DNA of 64,000 bases from Neonectria sp. B-13. Taxonomy: Eukaryota; Ascomycota; Sordariomycetes; Hypocreales; Nectriaceae. A program made the translations under genes and the position numbers. The notes under the pieces were generated by a model. The model was not told the origin of the DNA. It made no database searches and saw only the letters and a list, made by a program, of their open reading frames with translations. Each line of letters opens with the position of its first letter. Within the stretch, counting starts at the first letter, position 1. Location of the stretch: assembly GCA_002682825.1 (NCBI GenBank), contig NOKP01000014.1, positions 62,001 through 126,000 on the forward strand. The letters are read 5' to 3'. Of this stretch, positions 24,053 through 34,977 are shown in pieces.

Positions 24053-24960
24053 CAACTTGCAAGTGATGAATCAAGAGATTTGTTTGCTCTGCTTCGTATT
24101 CTCCAGGGTAACTGACTCTCGCCTTTGGCCAACTGCTAGGGATGCAAGCCGTGGATGGATATTCCATCCCTGGTGGGCTGGCCACGTCTCGATTGTGGCG
24201 TGTCGGCTGTGCCAGCAACAAACGAGGTTGTCAATAAAAGCGAGCAGCAATTTGCGAGCCCGTCAGCAAACAACGAAGCCGTTCCAACAGTGAGTGACCA
24301 CGTCAAAGGCCATCTCCATCCCGTCCCCACATGATACGTTCGTCTCCAATTTTCCCCCCATACTACGAAGTAATCCGGTCCAAGCTCACACCCGTTCCCG
24401 TACTCCGTATCGTAGCCCATGATCCCACGGGAGCCAAGCCGCAATAGAGACAATAGCTTCCCTACTAGCCGACATGCAAGTTGAAATGAAGCTCAGGAGA
24501 ATGCCAATGTATTTGTGACAGAGTTCCAACGTGCAGTTGGGCCTAAAGTGCCTCATTCACGACTCACTGCATAAACTCCTTGGTGTTTGGTGCTTGCTGT
24601 TTGCTTACCGAGTCGAGCACAATGAGTCGTGGCTGAGTGAGGCTGGCCATTTTCCAACCCATTCCCTTCTCCTTCTCCCTTGGTAGCTCAGCCTCGCGTC
24701 CCATTATCCCACGTACTGAACTTTGAGTATCCCACGTATCCTCGCTCTCAAGCCTTGAGCTTCTCTTTGACCATCACTCCCACAGACAGCGCGAGTTGAG
24801 TTGGGTAGTAGATAGAGAGGCGTCTCCATTTCTTCCATCCGAGGAAACTTCCTTTCTCTCCCCATCTCCATTTCTTCATCTCCCTCCAACAACGTCTTGA
24901 GCCTTTCTCCCTCCCCCCCAATTTTTTTTCCGTTCCAACATACAAACGAGACCGCCCAAA

Positions 24961-26301
24961 ATGACCACCACTTCATCGTCCGACCCGGCGGGGTTTGGGC
25001 CGTACCAGGCATATGGCTTACTGGTAAGTCTCACACACGCACATACACATGTACAGCACCCCAGGCTCTGCCACAGCCCGCGATGTATGTCGTGAGCATC
25101 TTAGCCTCACCATAAACCCCCACGTTTCCTTGCTTCGCTTCACCTTACCTCACCTCACCTCACCTCACCTCACCTCACCTCACCTCACCTCACCTCACCT
25201 TTGTTGCTCACGTCTACTCACATGAGAAACTCGCTTCCGTGCTCCTCTAGGTTATCTACACGCTCGTCTATGTGGCCCCCCTCTACTTCTCGGCCGCTAC
25301 ACGGCCGTCGCCCACCCGCTCGCGCGATGCCCCAGAGGCGATCCGCGCCCGCATCCTCGTGGCCTCGTTGTCCACGGCCGTGTGCTCCCTCGTGACGCTC
25401 GCCCTGCTCTCATCTCAGCTCTCGTCCCGCCTGCAACTCCAACAGCAGCCCCTGCACCTCATGGGTTACTGGCCCCCCGGCCTCGGTGAAGCTGCCCGCG
25501 CTCTCTGGCTCACGGCGCTGCTTTTCGCAGGGCCGCTCTACGAGTCCCTCGTCGTCGACGGCGCCGCTCGCCAATGGACGACTCTCCAGCCTCTCAAAGA
25601 GCTCTGGGTCGATTGGCCCACCTGGAGAAACATGGTTGCTGTACGTATCGCCGTCATCATCCCAGTCCAGCTCGTCTCATCTCACCTTGCCTTGTCATCT
25701 CCACCCCACACGGACGCGACAAAGCCTCCTTCGCTTCCTACACCGCTTCTTTTCCACTCCTTCTTTTCCCTCTTTGCCCTCTTTCTTTGCTAATTTGCCC
25801 CCTTCCGGGCTCTCCCTACAGGGCCCCGTCACCGAGGAATGTCTCTTCCGCTCCGCCGCCGTCCCGCTGCTGCTCCGGGCCGGCGCCAGCCTCACCGGAA
25901 CCATCTTCCTGTCGCCGCTCGTCTTCGGCCTCGCCCACCTGCACCACTTTTATGAGTTCCGCATCACCCACTCCCAGACTCCCCTCCCTGTTGCCATTGC
26001 CCGCTCTATCCTCCAGCTGTCCTACACCTCGTTGTTCGGCGCCTATGCCACCTTCTTGTTCTTGAGGACCGGCAGCTTGCTGGCCGTCACCCTCGTCCAT
26101 GCCTTTTGCAATTGCATGGGTCTCCCTCGCTTCTGGGGCTCACTCGACCCCTACTGGCTCTACGACCAGGACCCGGCTGCTGCCTCTTCACGGAAGATCT
26201 GGACCGCCGCGTATTACGTGCTGCTTGTCGGCGGCCTGGTCACCTGGTGCCGGAATTTGTATTCGTTGACCGAGACTCCCATGGCCCTGGCCGAGTTTTG
26301 A
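24961..26301 (+). CDS. RCE1: CAAX prenyl protease 2
   Basis: This ER-membrane endopeptidase removes the last three residues from prenylated CAAX proteins such as Ras and mating factors. Three exons (introns 25024-25250 and 25641-25821) give 310 residues. The catalytic motifs of the ABI/CPBP family are all present: Glu-Glu and Arg in GPVTEECLFRSAAVPLL, His in FGLAHLHHFYEF, and His/Asn in VTLVHAFCNCMGLPRF. The rest is a series of hydrophobic helices. The first exon encodes a 21-residue polar N-terminus that leads directly into the first helix. The long first intron contains a perfect CACCT microsatellite. The gene converges on MMM1, 328 bp away. Confidence 0.96.
25151..25200. repeat. (CACCT)10 microsatellite in RCE1 intron 1
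   Basis: Ten perfect copies of CACCT, preceded by near-copies, lie in the C/T-rich first intron of RCE1, upstream of its acceptor site. Confidence 0.95.
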
Positions 26302-26629
26302 AGCTGTCCAAGAAATTAAGCCCCCATGAGGATACCTTTGCCCATGGCTGTCTTAATACCCCCCACCCCCCAAAACAAAACAAAAATCGAAAACAAAAAT
26401 CATGACCTCCCGTTCTTATCCCCATCCGTTGATTTTAGTAAACTCTTCTTGCCGGAGCTCTCCGCTTCAAACGGGTCTGCCGCCCCGTGAGTAAACTTGA
26501 TGCCTCAAAGAGATTTGCACCTGTAAAGGTCGCAGAGATGGAACGCTCAGCATTATCACAATCCAATCTAAGAAAAGGAAATCCAGAATAAGAGGGGCAT
26601 GTGTTTTTTCTTCTATGTCATTATGATTA
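26302..26629. other. Convergent 3' region RCE1 / MMM1
   Basis: Short 3'-flanking stretch with a C-run and A/C-rich sequence near 26360-26400. Nothing else seen. Confidence 0.6.
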
Positions 26630-27925
26630 TTATAGCTCCATCTGAAGACCGGGCATGGCTCCCGGCATCTGGAAGTCTTCACCATCTCCCCCTCTTCGCC
26701 GATGTCTGAGCGAGGCCTCTGTATCGCTAGAATTTCCCTTGCGTGCTTCGTCCCGTAGCTCGCGACCAACGTCTTTGCCCTTTGTCCCCCTGACGGTGGC
26801 GGCGCCTTCGGCCATCGTCTCGTCTGGCCCTCTCGTGTTCTTCTTCCGTGGCCATAAGCTCGGGAGTGCGATTTCCTGGAATCGTGGCTCCACGGCCCGC
26901 TCGTCGAACCATCGATGAAGGCGTGACTCGACGAGCTGTGCAATCTTGGGGACATCTTGGAGCCGAGATCGGCTGCCCAGCAGACTTCGGATCGAAAAGT
27001 CCAGCCGGTAGTCGTCCAGGAAGTTGAACGTCATCATCGTGGGAGTGGACTGTGAGGGGTTGCTGGGGATGAAGGATATGGAGAGCGTGCCGCTGAACCT
27101 CACCACCGAGACGGCCAAGGCGACGGGCAACGTGGCGGATAGTTTCTTGGGGTAGTTGAGTAAGAGTTTCGTCTCGACGGCGAGGGTGAGCATGTCGCTC
27201 AAGTCAACATCCATCCGGGCCTGGAGGCGGGTGCCGTCCCTCGCCGCCGTGGCAGGGTCAAACTTCTTTCCGTTGTCCAGACTCAAACCATCCTCGTCGA
27301 CAGGGATGACCCGGCAGTTGCTGAGGATAGGGAAGTCCTCGCCTAGACTCAGCTCCGTGACACGGATCTCGTCGACAAAGTCGGGCCGCGAGGTCCCGTT
27401 CAGGGCTTTGGAGAGTGAGTTAAGAATGGCATCATCGTGCTGAGCATCGTTGCGAGCCTGGGCAATAGTCTGAGCCACAAGGACGTTGAACCAGTCTAGA
27501 CTCTCGGGCTGGTGGCTGTCGACATTGTAGTACGTCTTGCTCAATATAGACCCGATGGTCAGCGCGGGTGGGTTCCTCAAGACACTCGACTTCTTGCGGT
27601 TCAACGACTGGCCCCGACGGTTGCTGGGCGTCCGCAGGCTGAGGAGGGAGCGCTTATGAGCGAGCGTCCTCGACCTACGCTCCTTGTCCCTCAGCGACGC
27701 GGTGACTTCGGGTGATGGCGGGTCGCCGAAGATGAAAAACTTGATGAAGGCGGCCAAGACTAGGACGACTGAAAGCTGCCCGACAATAAGGCCCTGTGTG
27801 AATGAGAGTCTGTTTTTTATATAGTCAGCGTCACCCGTTGTTCTCTAAATGGCAATGCAGCCTCCTGGTTTGGTCGTTGAGACTCACGTCGGTTCCGAGG
27901 ATGGAGGACAGGTATCAAGCGCCAT
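26630..27925 (-). CDS. MMM1: MMM1, ERMES subunit with SMP domain
   Basis: Mmm1 is the ER-anchored subunit of the ER-mitochondria encounter structure, which transfers phospholipids between ER and mitochondria. Two exons, split by an intron at 27810-27887, give 405 residues. A 13-codon first exon ([13 protein letters not shown]) precedes the only transmembrane segment, residues about 20-40 ([20 protein letters not shown]). The cytosolic SMP lipid-transfer domain follows at roughly residues 95-325, with the typical [18 protein letters not shown] start and a [13 protein letters not shown] block near its end. The C-terminal 70 residues are charged and variable. The first exon was found from the reading frame and a GTGAGT donor, and it fits the short lumenal N-terminus of fungal Mmm1. 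The gene is divergent from VPS45. Confidence 0.97.
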
Positions 27926-28396
27926 TGTTTAGTTGGCTTCAGCCATGAGACAGCGGTTGTTTTGTCGGATAAGATTATCCCGCGCTGTACGGCAATTGGC
28001 TTCAGATTCCCAGCGACGACATGGCAATGCGCTTGAAATGTGATGTGTGGCCTCGTTCTTATGATGTCCAAAGCTGGTCTCTGACATAATGAGGCGTGTG
28101 GCAACCTATCACGTCCAAGGACCAAGCACAGCTTGATCAGGCTCAGCTGGCTGATATGCATTTAAAGGGGTAGACATGCCGTTACCCGGAACCTGCCTAC
28201 GTAGTCGTGTACCTCGCCTCACCCGGAACGACCACCATCACTTGGCGCATCGCTCGTCGCATTTGATTCCCACGTCTTACTCACCTTTATTTGTCTGTGT
28301 ATCATACGTTGCAAGCTTCATCAAGCCCTTGCGAGTGCTGGAATAAAATAAGCCCTCCCGCTAAGGCTCCCTCCAGCCCCGGCGCCACTGCCCGTC
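27926..28396. promoter_or_regulatory. Divergent promoter, MMM1 / VPS45
   Basis: A compact 471-bp intergenic region between two ATGs that must hold both promoters. No specific element was recognised. Confidence 0.5.
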
Positions 28397-30183
28397 ATGG
28401 ACGTCTCCCAGGCCATCGCAGGCTACATCTCCAAGGTGGTGACGACGACCGATACCTCGTCCTCCAAGATGAAGATATTGCTCCTTGACCGGGAAACTGT
28501 CAATATTGTCTCCACCGCTGTCACTCAATCGTCACTCCTCAATCACGAGGTCTATCTCATTGACCGCCTAGACAACCCTGGCCGCGAGAAGATGCGCCAT
28601 CTGCGTTGTCTCTGCTTCGTACGCCCATCCCCTGAATCCATCCAGTTGCTCATAGATGAGCTGCGGGATCCCAAATATGGCGAGTACCATCTGTACTTTA
28701 CCAACGTCGCCAAGAAATCGTCGCTCGAGCGACTGGCCGAGGCCGACGACCATGAGGTTGTCAAGGTTGTCCAGGAGCACTTTGCCGACTACATCGTCAT
28801 CAACCCAGATCTCTTCTCGTTCGGATTGACTCTACCGCAGCAGCGCATCTGGGCCAGCAGCCCAGACACGTGGAACCCGGATTCGCTGCAACGGTGCGCC
28901 GAGGGGCTCATCGCTGTGCTCCTGTCTCTCAAAAAGAAGCCGCTCATCAGATATGAGAAGACAAGCCCATTGGCCAAAAAGCTGGCAACTGAGGTTCGCT
29001 ATCTAATGACCCAGGAGGACCAGCTGTTTGACTTCCGGAAAGTCGATACTCCTCCGATTCTGCTGGTTCTAGATCGTCGAGAAGACCCCGTGACGCCGCT
29101 TCTAACTCAATGGACATACCAGGCTATGGTTCATCACCTGTTAGGAATTCAAAACGGCCGTGTCGACCTAAGTAGTGTCCCGGAGGCTAGCCCCGAGTTG
29201 AAGGAGATCGTCCTCTCCCAGGACCAGGATCCCTTTTTCAAGAAGAACATGTTCCTGAACTTTGGTGACCTAGGTGGCAGCATTAAGGAGTACGTGGGAC
29301 AGTATCAGTCCAAGACGCAAAACAACGCCAACCTTGAATCAATAACGGACATGAAGCGCTTCATTGAGGAGTATCCCGAGTTTCGAAAGCTGTCTGGCAA
29401 CGTTAGCAAGCATGTCACCGTCGTATCGGAGCTTAGCCGACGGGTCTCTGCTGAGACCCTGCTCGAAGTCAGCGAGCTGGAACAGAGCCTGGCGTGTAAC
29501 GACAACCACGGCACTGATTTGAAGGTACGTACCTCAAATTCCGGGCCTATCATGGACATATACTAATTATCATTCAGAACATCCAGCGACTGATCCAGTC
29601 ACCAAGCGTCACATCCGAAAGCAAGGTAGGGCTCGTGGCTTTGTATGCTCTTCGGCATCAAAAGCACCCTTCAAACTCCCTTGCAATGCTCAAGGATCTC
29701 CTCGTGGCTGCTGGAAATGTGCCTCTTCGGCAAGCCGAACTCGTCGACAAGCTTCAAGCATACCATTCGTCCTTGCACTCATCTCAGTCTCAGGGTGGTA
29801 TCTCGGATATCTTTGAGTCGGCGGGCATCTTCTCTGGTGCCACGAGCCGGTTCAAGGGGCTCAAGGGCGTTGAGAACGTTTACACCCAGCACAGTCCGCT
29901 CCTCGAGGCTACACTGCAGAACCTCATCAAGGGCCGGCTGAGGGAACAACAGTATCCGTTCGTGGAAGGGGGCGGATCAACAAAGGACAAGCCACAAGAT
30001 ATCATCGTCTTTATTGTCGGTGGTGCTACGTATGAGGAAGCTAAGATGGTGGCTGGGCTAAACGAGACAACTCCGGGTGTTCGCGTTGTGTTGGGAGGAA
30101 CAACGATTCACAACGCGGCAACGTTTCTTGAGGAAGTTGAGGACGCAGTCACGTCATGGCCTGAAGCACGGGGAAGAAGATAA
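28397..30183 (+). CDS. VPS45: VPS45, Sec1/Munc18-family vesicle fusion protein
   Basis: Vps45 binds the syntaxin Tlg2/Pep12 class and controls SNARE-complex assembly in Golgi-to-endosome and vacuolar protein sorting. Two exons with one intron at 29525-29577 give 577 residues. The SM-protein signature is present from end to end: MKILLLDRETVNIVSTAVTQ near the N-terminus, FDFRKVDTPPILLVLDRRED and PVTPLLTQWTYQAMVHHLLG in domain 2/3a, and DIIVFIVGGATYEEA near the C-terminus, the last being a hallmark of the SM fold. The length equals that of yeast Vps45. The protein is soluble with no membrane segment. MTO1 follows in tandem 270 bp downstream. Confidence 0.97.
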
Positions 30184-30453
30184 AGTGAACTCAGGACAGG
30201 AGATCCAGATTCGCGATCTCGGAAGGCACTTGGCGAGTTCGGACAAATGTGAGGAAAGCTGATATACATAGGTCATTTCCATGTTCCGGTAGTTGATTGG
30301 TGCAGGGTAGGGAATTTCGATCCTCAAACCCCGGTAGTTTCATATGGCGGGTTAAATTATATCAGTACTCGTTAATGGCATCTCAATATCCCTTTCTGGA
30401 TTTCGACATCGCTGGTGGCAAAAGCGAGTTTCCTCTTCAAGCGACAGCGTGCC

Positions 30454-32608
30454 ATGCGTTCTCTATTGTTGAGACCTAAGCGCGCCGGTTGGCAGAGTCA
30501 ATGGCAAGTCGGGAGGCGGCGACTTCTGGCGACTGTTGCGAGCGATTCAAGGTTAGTCATGATCCTCACTAATTTTTGGTCGCATCGCGAGTCTCCCCAG
30601 ACTTACTAAAACTCGACCTGTGCCACAGGCCTTTCGATGTCGTCGTGATCGGAGGTGGCCATGCTGGAGCCGAAGCATGTGCCGCCGCTGCGAGAGCTGG
30701 TGCGCGGACAGCGTTGATTACGCCCAAGCTCGACAACCTCGGGACGTGTTCCTGTAACCCGAGCTTCGGAGGTATTGGCAAGGGCACCATCATCCGCGAG
30801 ATTGACGCCCTCGATGGGCTCACCGGGAGGATCATTGACAAGGCCGGCGTTCAGTTCCACATGCTGAACCGCAGGAAGGGCGCAGCTGTCTGGGTATACG
30901 ACCCCCGTTCCACCAGAAGTACTTTGATCTTCGCCGAGCTCACATGTATAACCAACAGGGACCCCGCGCCCAGATCGACCGAAGCCTGTACAAGAAGCAC
31001 ATGCGGGAAGAGCTCACGTCGTACCCGAACCTCTCCATAATCCTCGAAAGCGTCTCCGACATCGTCCTCTCCGAAGCGCCAGAGTCTGCCGACGGCGCAT
31101 CGAGCCGTATCGTTGGCGTTCGACTCGAATCAGGACAAGTTGTGCCGACGAGCAAGGTCATCATTACGACAGGGACGTTCCTCGGTGGCGAGATTCACAT
31201 CGGACTACAAGCCTATCCGGCGGGACGATTAGGTGAAGCCGCGACCTTCGGGTTGAGCAAGTCACTGAAGGATGCCGGTTTCCAACTGGGCCGGCTCAAG
31301 ACAGGCACGCCTCCGCGAATCGCCAAGGAAAGCATCAACTTCGACGTCCTAGAAAGACAGCTAGGCGACGACCCTCCGTTGCCCTTCAGCTACCTCAACG
31401 AGACCGTCTCGGTACAGGAACAGCTCACCTGCAGTGTCACGTACACGAACGATGCGACCCACCAGATCGTCCGTGACAACCTCGAGAACACGATCCATAT
31501 CCGCGAAACGATCAAGGGACCCCGGTACTGCCCCTCCCTCGAGGCCAAGGTGGTTCGATTTGCCGACAAGAACAAGCACATCGTGTGGCTTGAGCCCGAG
31601 GGCTTTGATAGTAATGTCATATACCCCAACGGTCTGTCGATGACAGTCCCCGCCGAGGCGCAGGAACAGATCCTGCGAAGCATCCCAGGGTTGGAAAACT
31701 CCAAGATGCTTCAGCCTGGGTATGGCGTGGAGTACGACTACATCGATCCTCGCAGCCTAAAATCCACACTGGAAACCAAGGCCATCAGTGGTCTCTACTT
31801 GGCCGGTCAGATCAACGGGACGACGGGGTACGAAGAAGCTGCTGGTCAGGGCGTCATCGCGGGCATTAACGCAGGACGAACCGCACGGGGCCTCCCCGGA
31901 GTATCCCTATCGAGAGGCGACGGATACATAGGCATCATGATTGATGATCTCATCACCAAGGGCGTTACGGAGCCCTACCGCATGTTCACATCCCGCAGCG
32001 AGTTTCGCATGTCCGCAAGGGCCGACAATGCTGACGTGAGACTCACCGGCAAGGGCAAGGAATGGGGCGTCGTTTCAGAGCAGCGCTGGAATACCTTCCG
32101 CGACGAGCGGCAGCAGGTGGACGACCTCACCAAGGCGCTCAGGGCGGTGTCCTTAAGCCCGCATCAGTGGCAGGACAAGGGCTTCCGCCTGAAGCAGAAC
32201 TCGCAGCGCCGTGACGGCATCGACATGCTCCGTCTGTCGAGCGCAGACGCGCGCATCGAGCTGGAGCAGCTCGGATCCGTCGTGCCCGAGATTGCGCAGT
32301 ATGCACCACGCATCCGCAACCGCGTCGTCACCGAAGCCTTCTATGCGCCGTACATCAAGATGCAGGCAACGGAGCGAGGCCTGTTTACCAACGACGAGCG
32401 CATCCGGCTCCCTTTGAGCCTGGACTACGCAGATATTCCTGGACTGGCAATTTCCGAGAAAGAGGCTCTCAAGGTGGCCAGACCGGAGACTCTGGCGCAG
32501 GCGCGTCGAGTCGAGGGCGTGACTCCATCGGGAAGCCTGCGTCTACTGGCGTATGTTCGTCGTCAGCCGTCGAGGCCAGCTCCAAAAGAAGCCGGCGAAT
32601 CAGCGTGA
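30454..32608 (+). CDS. MTO1: MTO1, mitochondrial tRNA-U34 modification enzyme
   Basis: With the GTPase Mss1, this FAD protein installs the 5-carboxymethylaminomethyl group on wobble uridine of mitochondrial tRNAs; it is the MnmG/GidA family. Three exons (introns 30552-30628 and 30894-30958) give 670 residues. The first 33 residues are Arg-rich without acidic residues until the end, fitting a mitochondrial presequence. The FAD-binding motif is [13 protein letters not shown], followed by [11 protein letters not shown] with the conserved Cys. Further MnmG blocks are [38 protein letters not shown] and [13 protein letters not shown]. The second intron join restores [11 protein letters not shown] exactly. 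The chosen ATG (MRSLLLRPK) is the nearest to the conserved domain with a convincing presequence. Confidence 0.97.
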
Positions 32609-32962
32609 GCTTTGTATAACGAGGCACTGACGCAAAGGACCATGACGTGTACGAATAGGATAAAAACGGTGGCATCAAGCATCTGGCGTTTGGATACATA
32701 GGCTCCATGGGAACAGCTCAAAGAGGGCCATGTACATGTAGTGATACAAGAGGATATATGTTGTACACAAGGCGAAAACAGGGGAGTACAGGAATGTCGC
32801 TAGCAGATAGACAGCATGTCGTGGCCACCAATTGAATACAAATCTGTCTCCCAAGTCCCGAAGCAGTCTTGTCGTTGAACTGCCGCTTTCCTCCGGTGTG
32901 CTGAAAGCCCGTCCACAGTGAGAATCCAAATGCCCCCAGTTCTTGACTCTAAACCTTGTCAT
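32609..32962. other. Convergent 3' region MTO1 / cardiolipin synthase
   Basis: 3'-flanking DNA between two convergent genes; no gene seen. Confidence 0.6.
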
Positions 32963-34101
32963 TCAGGGCTTCTTTGGCTCGGGTTTGTTGAGGATCTTGA
33001 CTGCGTCCTTAGTGTATATGTAGCTTGCACCACTCCACACTGTCGTAGTAGCCACGATATATCTAAATGGTCTCGTCAGCGATCAAAGGCACATCTGGTT
33101 TCCCACTTCCTATTGTCCCAAGGCCCGTAAAGGAAAACTCACTGCATAATCGTAAGAGCTGGCATCATGTCGGCAGCCACAAGCGGTGCAGCGGTGGTCA
33201 TGCCAACGAGGGCGAGCTGAAGGAACGTGTTGTACTTGCTGATGGTGGTAGGGCGGACTTCAGCAGAGGGCAGCGAAAAGTCCCAGTAGCGAGCAAAGGT
33301 TTTGGGAGGCGGGAGGGAGATCCAGCGGTAGTAGATTGCCGAGATGGCTAGGCCAACGTCACGACCGAGGATGAGGAAAGCCAACCAAGCTGTAAAGGGG
33401 GGTAGACGGGTTAGAGCCCGTTTGCTGCTGGGTGTCTCGAGGGTTGTCTGGAACAACCGGTATGGAGAGGAGGAGGCAACTCACCAGGAAGCGCGCCCTT
33501 GACAGCCAAACACACTGTCAGGATGGTCATGAGAGTCTTGTCGGCCATGGGATCAATGACAGTCCCCACCACCGTCTTGAGGTTCCACTTCCTCGCGATC
33601 CAGCCGTCCAGCATGTCCGTGATGCCCGCGTAGGCGAACAGCCCCACCGCCCACGCATGGTTGTCGTGCAGCACGAGGTAGCCGACGACGGGCGCGGCAA
33701 GGAGGCGCGTGAAGGTGAGGAAGTTGGGCAAGTTGTAGATCTCCTCGTGGAGGACGTCCTTGGCCGGGGTTGAGGCCGGCACCGCGGCCGCGCGAGCAGC
33801 GTCGTTTGCCGCGGAGGGAGTCTTGGCTGATGTTGACCATGCAGCGGGAGAACGGGACGAGGAGGAGTGAGCGCTGGAACAATCAGTCAACTCAACTCTC
33901 CACTGATTGAAACGCCAGAGACTCCGTGTGAAAGACTCACTCTATCGGACGCTGGGGTTGTTTCTGATCCAGCAATAACCTCGCTTTCGAAAAGAAGGAG
34001 CATCGCAGGCTCGGCGCTGCAAAAGCTCTAGGTGCGCCCCAGCGTAGGCCTAGGGCGGCCGCCCGTGAGGCGCGGCCCGTTAAACTGACAGAGAGCAGCA
34101 T
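32963..34101 (-). CDS. CRD1: Cardiolipin synthase (CDP-alcohol transferase type)
   Basis: This inner-mitochondrial-membrane enzyme joins CDP-diacylglycerol and phosphatidylglycerol to form cardiolipin. Four exons (introns 33874-33940, 33390-33484 and 33063-33142) give 298 residues. The first 50 residues are rich in Arg, Ser and Leu with no acidic residue until Asp45, a good mitochondrial presequence. The CDP-alcohol phosphatidyltransferase signature is complete: Asp140, Asp143, Gly144, Ala147, Arg148, Gly157, Asp161 and Asp165 at the proper spacing in DMLDGWIARKW...GTVIDPMADK. Hydrophobic helices follow, and the C-terminus is the short basic KPEPKKP. Gene order with MMM1 and VPS45 nearby is probably incidental, although both Mmm1 and cardiolipin concern mitochondrial lipids. 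Confidence 0.96.
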
Positions 34102-34977
34102 GTCGCCGGCTGGGAGCTCGTATTCATGCCCCTCGAGCCTCTCTGCGACGTCGGGAACTTGTCGATATTTCTGGGCTTAGAGGTTCACATCCAAGTGATG
34201 ATGATGGACAGCCTCGATATGCGAATATGGGTCCGTCGTTCTCTCAATGCCCCGGTATAATCCTTACAAGGCTTTACTGGGTCGATGTGCTTGTAGAGGG
34301 GCACGTAAAGTAGCCTTGGCAATCACCAAAGCTAACGCCAGTTCCATTGGTAATTGGGGAAGGCCGAGGGATGACTTCTTAAAAAAAAAATGGTGTTGCA
34401 ATCAACACATTCTACGGGTTATGGCAAGGGTTGAGATATTAGGCTGGTACACTTTTATTTAACAATATTTGATACATTGAACTCCAAACAAGACGCAGAA
34501 GCCAAAGAATGCCGCATCGCATATACCAATATACGAATACTCTACCGCGCATCGCCTCCCTCGCGGGATCCAGATGCGCATATCCCACCGCCTTGTATCT
34601 ACCTGTACATGCTTCCTTTTGCTCCAATCCCAAGGTACCGGTAAAAAGAAGAACTGCACAAACTGATGAGTCTGACGCCGAGTGGGAGAACCCTTCATAC
34701 CCATACCGTCTCGTACAGATACACCCCGGAGGTATACATGCATCAAAGTATGTATGTCGTCTCAGCGTCACGTCGCATCGCATCCCATTGTTGATTTGAC
34801 CTATTGCTCCCCTTCCAAAACCATTACCCATCCCAACCGGAGACCGAAACACCAGAGAAATCGCACATGAGGCCGCCCACCATTCCGTTGATGAAGACAA
34901 CCGACCGACCATAAGTCCAACTCCAATAAACACGACGAACTAAACTTTCCAGAGGTGGTCACATGTGGTGAAGGCCC
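34102..34977. other. Intergenic, no gene seen
   Basis: Upstream of cardiolipin synthase and downstream of the WOPR gene, both on the minus strand. The part from 34440 to 34970 probably includes the 3' UTR of the WOPR gene. No coding sequence is supported. Confidence 0.55.

Larger units (their letters stand above)
20823..24960. other. 4.1-kb divergent intergenic region, no gene seen
   Basis: The region lies between the divergent starts of the serine-rich gene and RCE1. The first 700 bases are purine-rich on the plus strand (pyrimidine-rich on the minus strand), consistent with a long leader of the serine-rich gene. The last 300 bases are C/T-rich on the plus strand, consistent with the RCE1 leader. 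Between them I see only two tandem repeats and short open frames of biased composition. A small unannotated gene or non-coding RNA cannot be excluded. Confidence 0.55.

Noticed and set aside
23886..24221. 111-codon minus-strand frame with Ala-Pro-Leu-Pro-Glu repeats
   Set aside because: The repeat is a 15-bp tandem duplication; no start context, no plausible partner exons and no known family.
26467..26955. 162-codon minus-strand frame overlapping the MMM1 3' end
   Set aside because: Out of frame with the secure MMM1 coding sequence and without similarity to any family.
4557..34101. Secondary-metabolite cluster around the short-chain dehydrogenase
   Set aside because: No backbone synthase (PKS, NRPS, terpene cyclase) or pathway-specific regulator is nearby; the neighbours are housekeeping genes.
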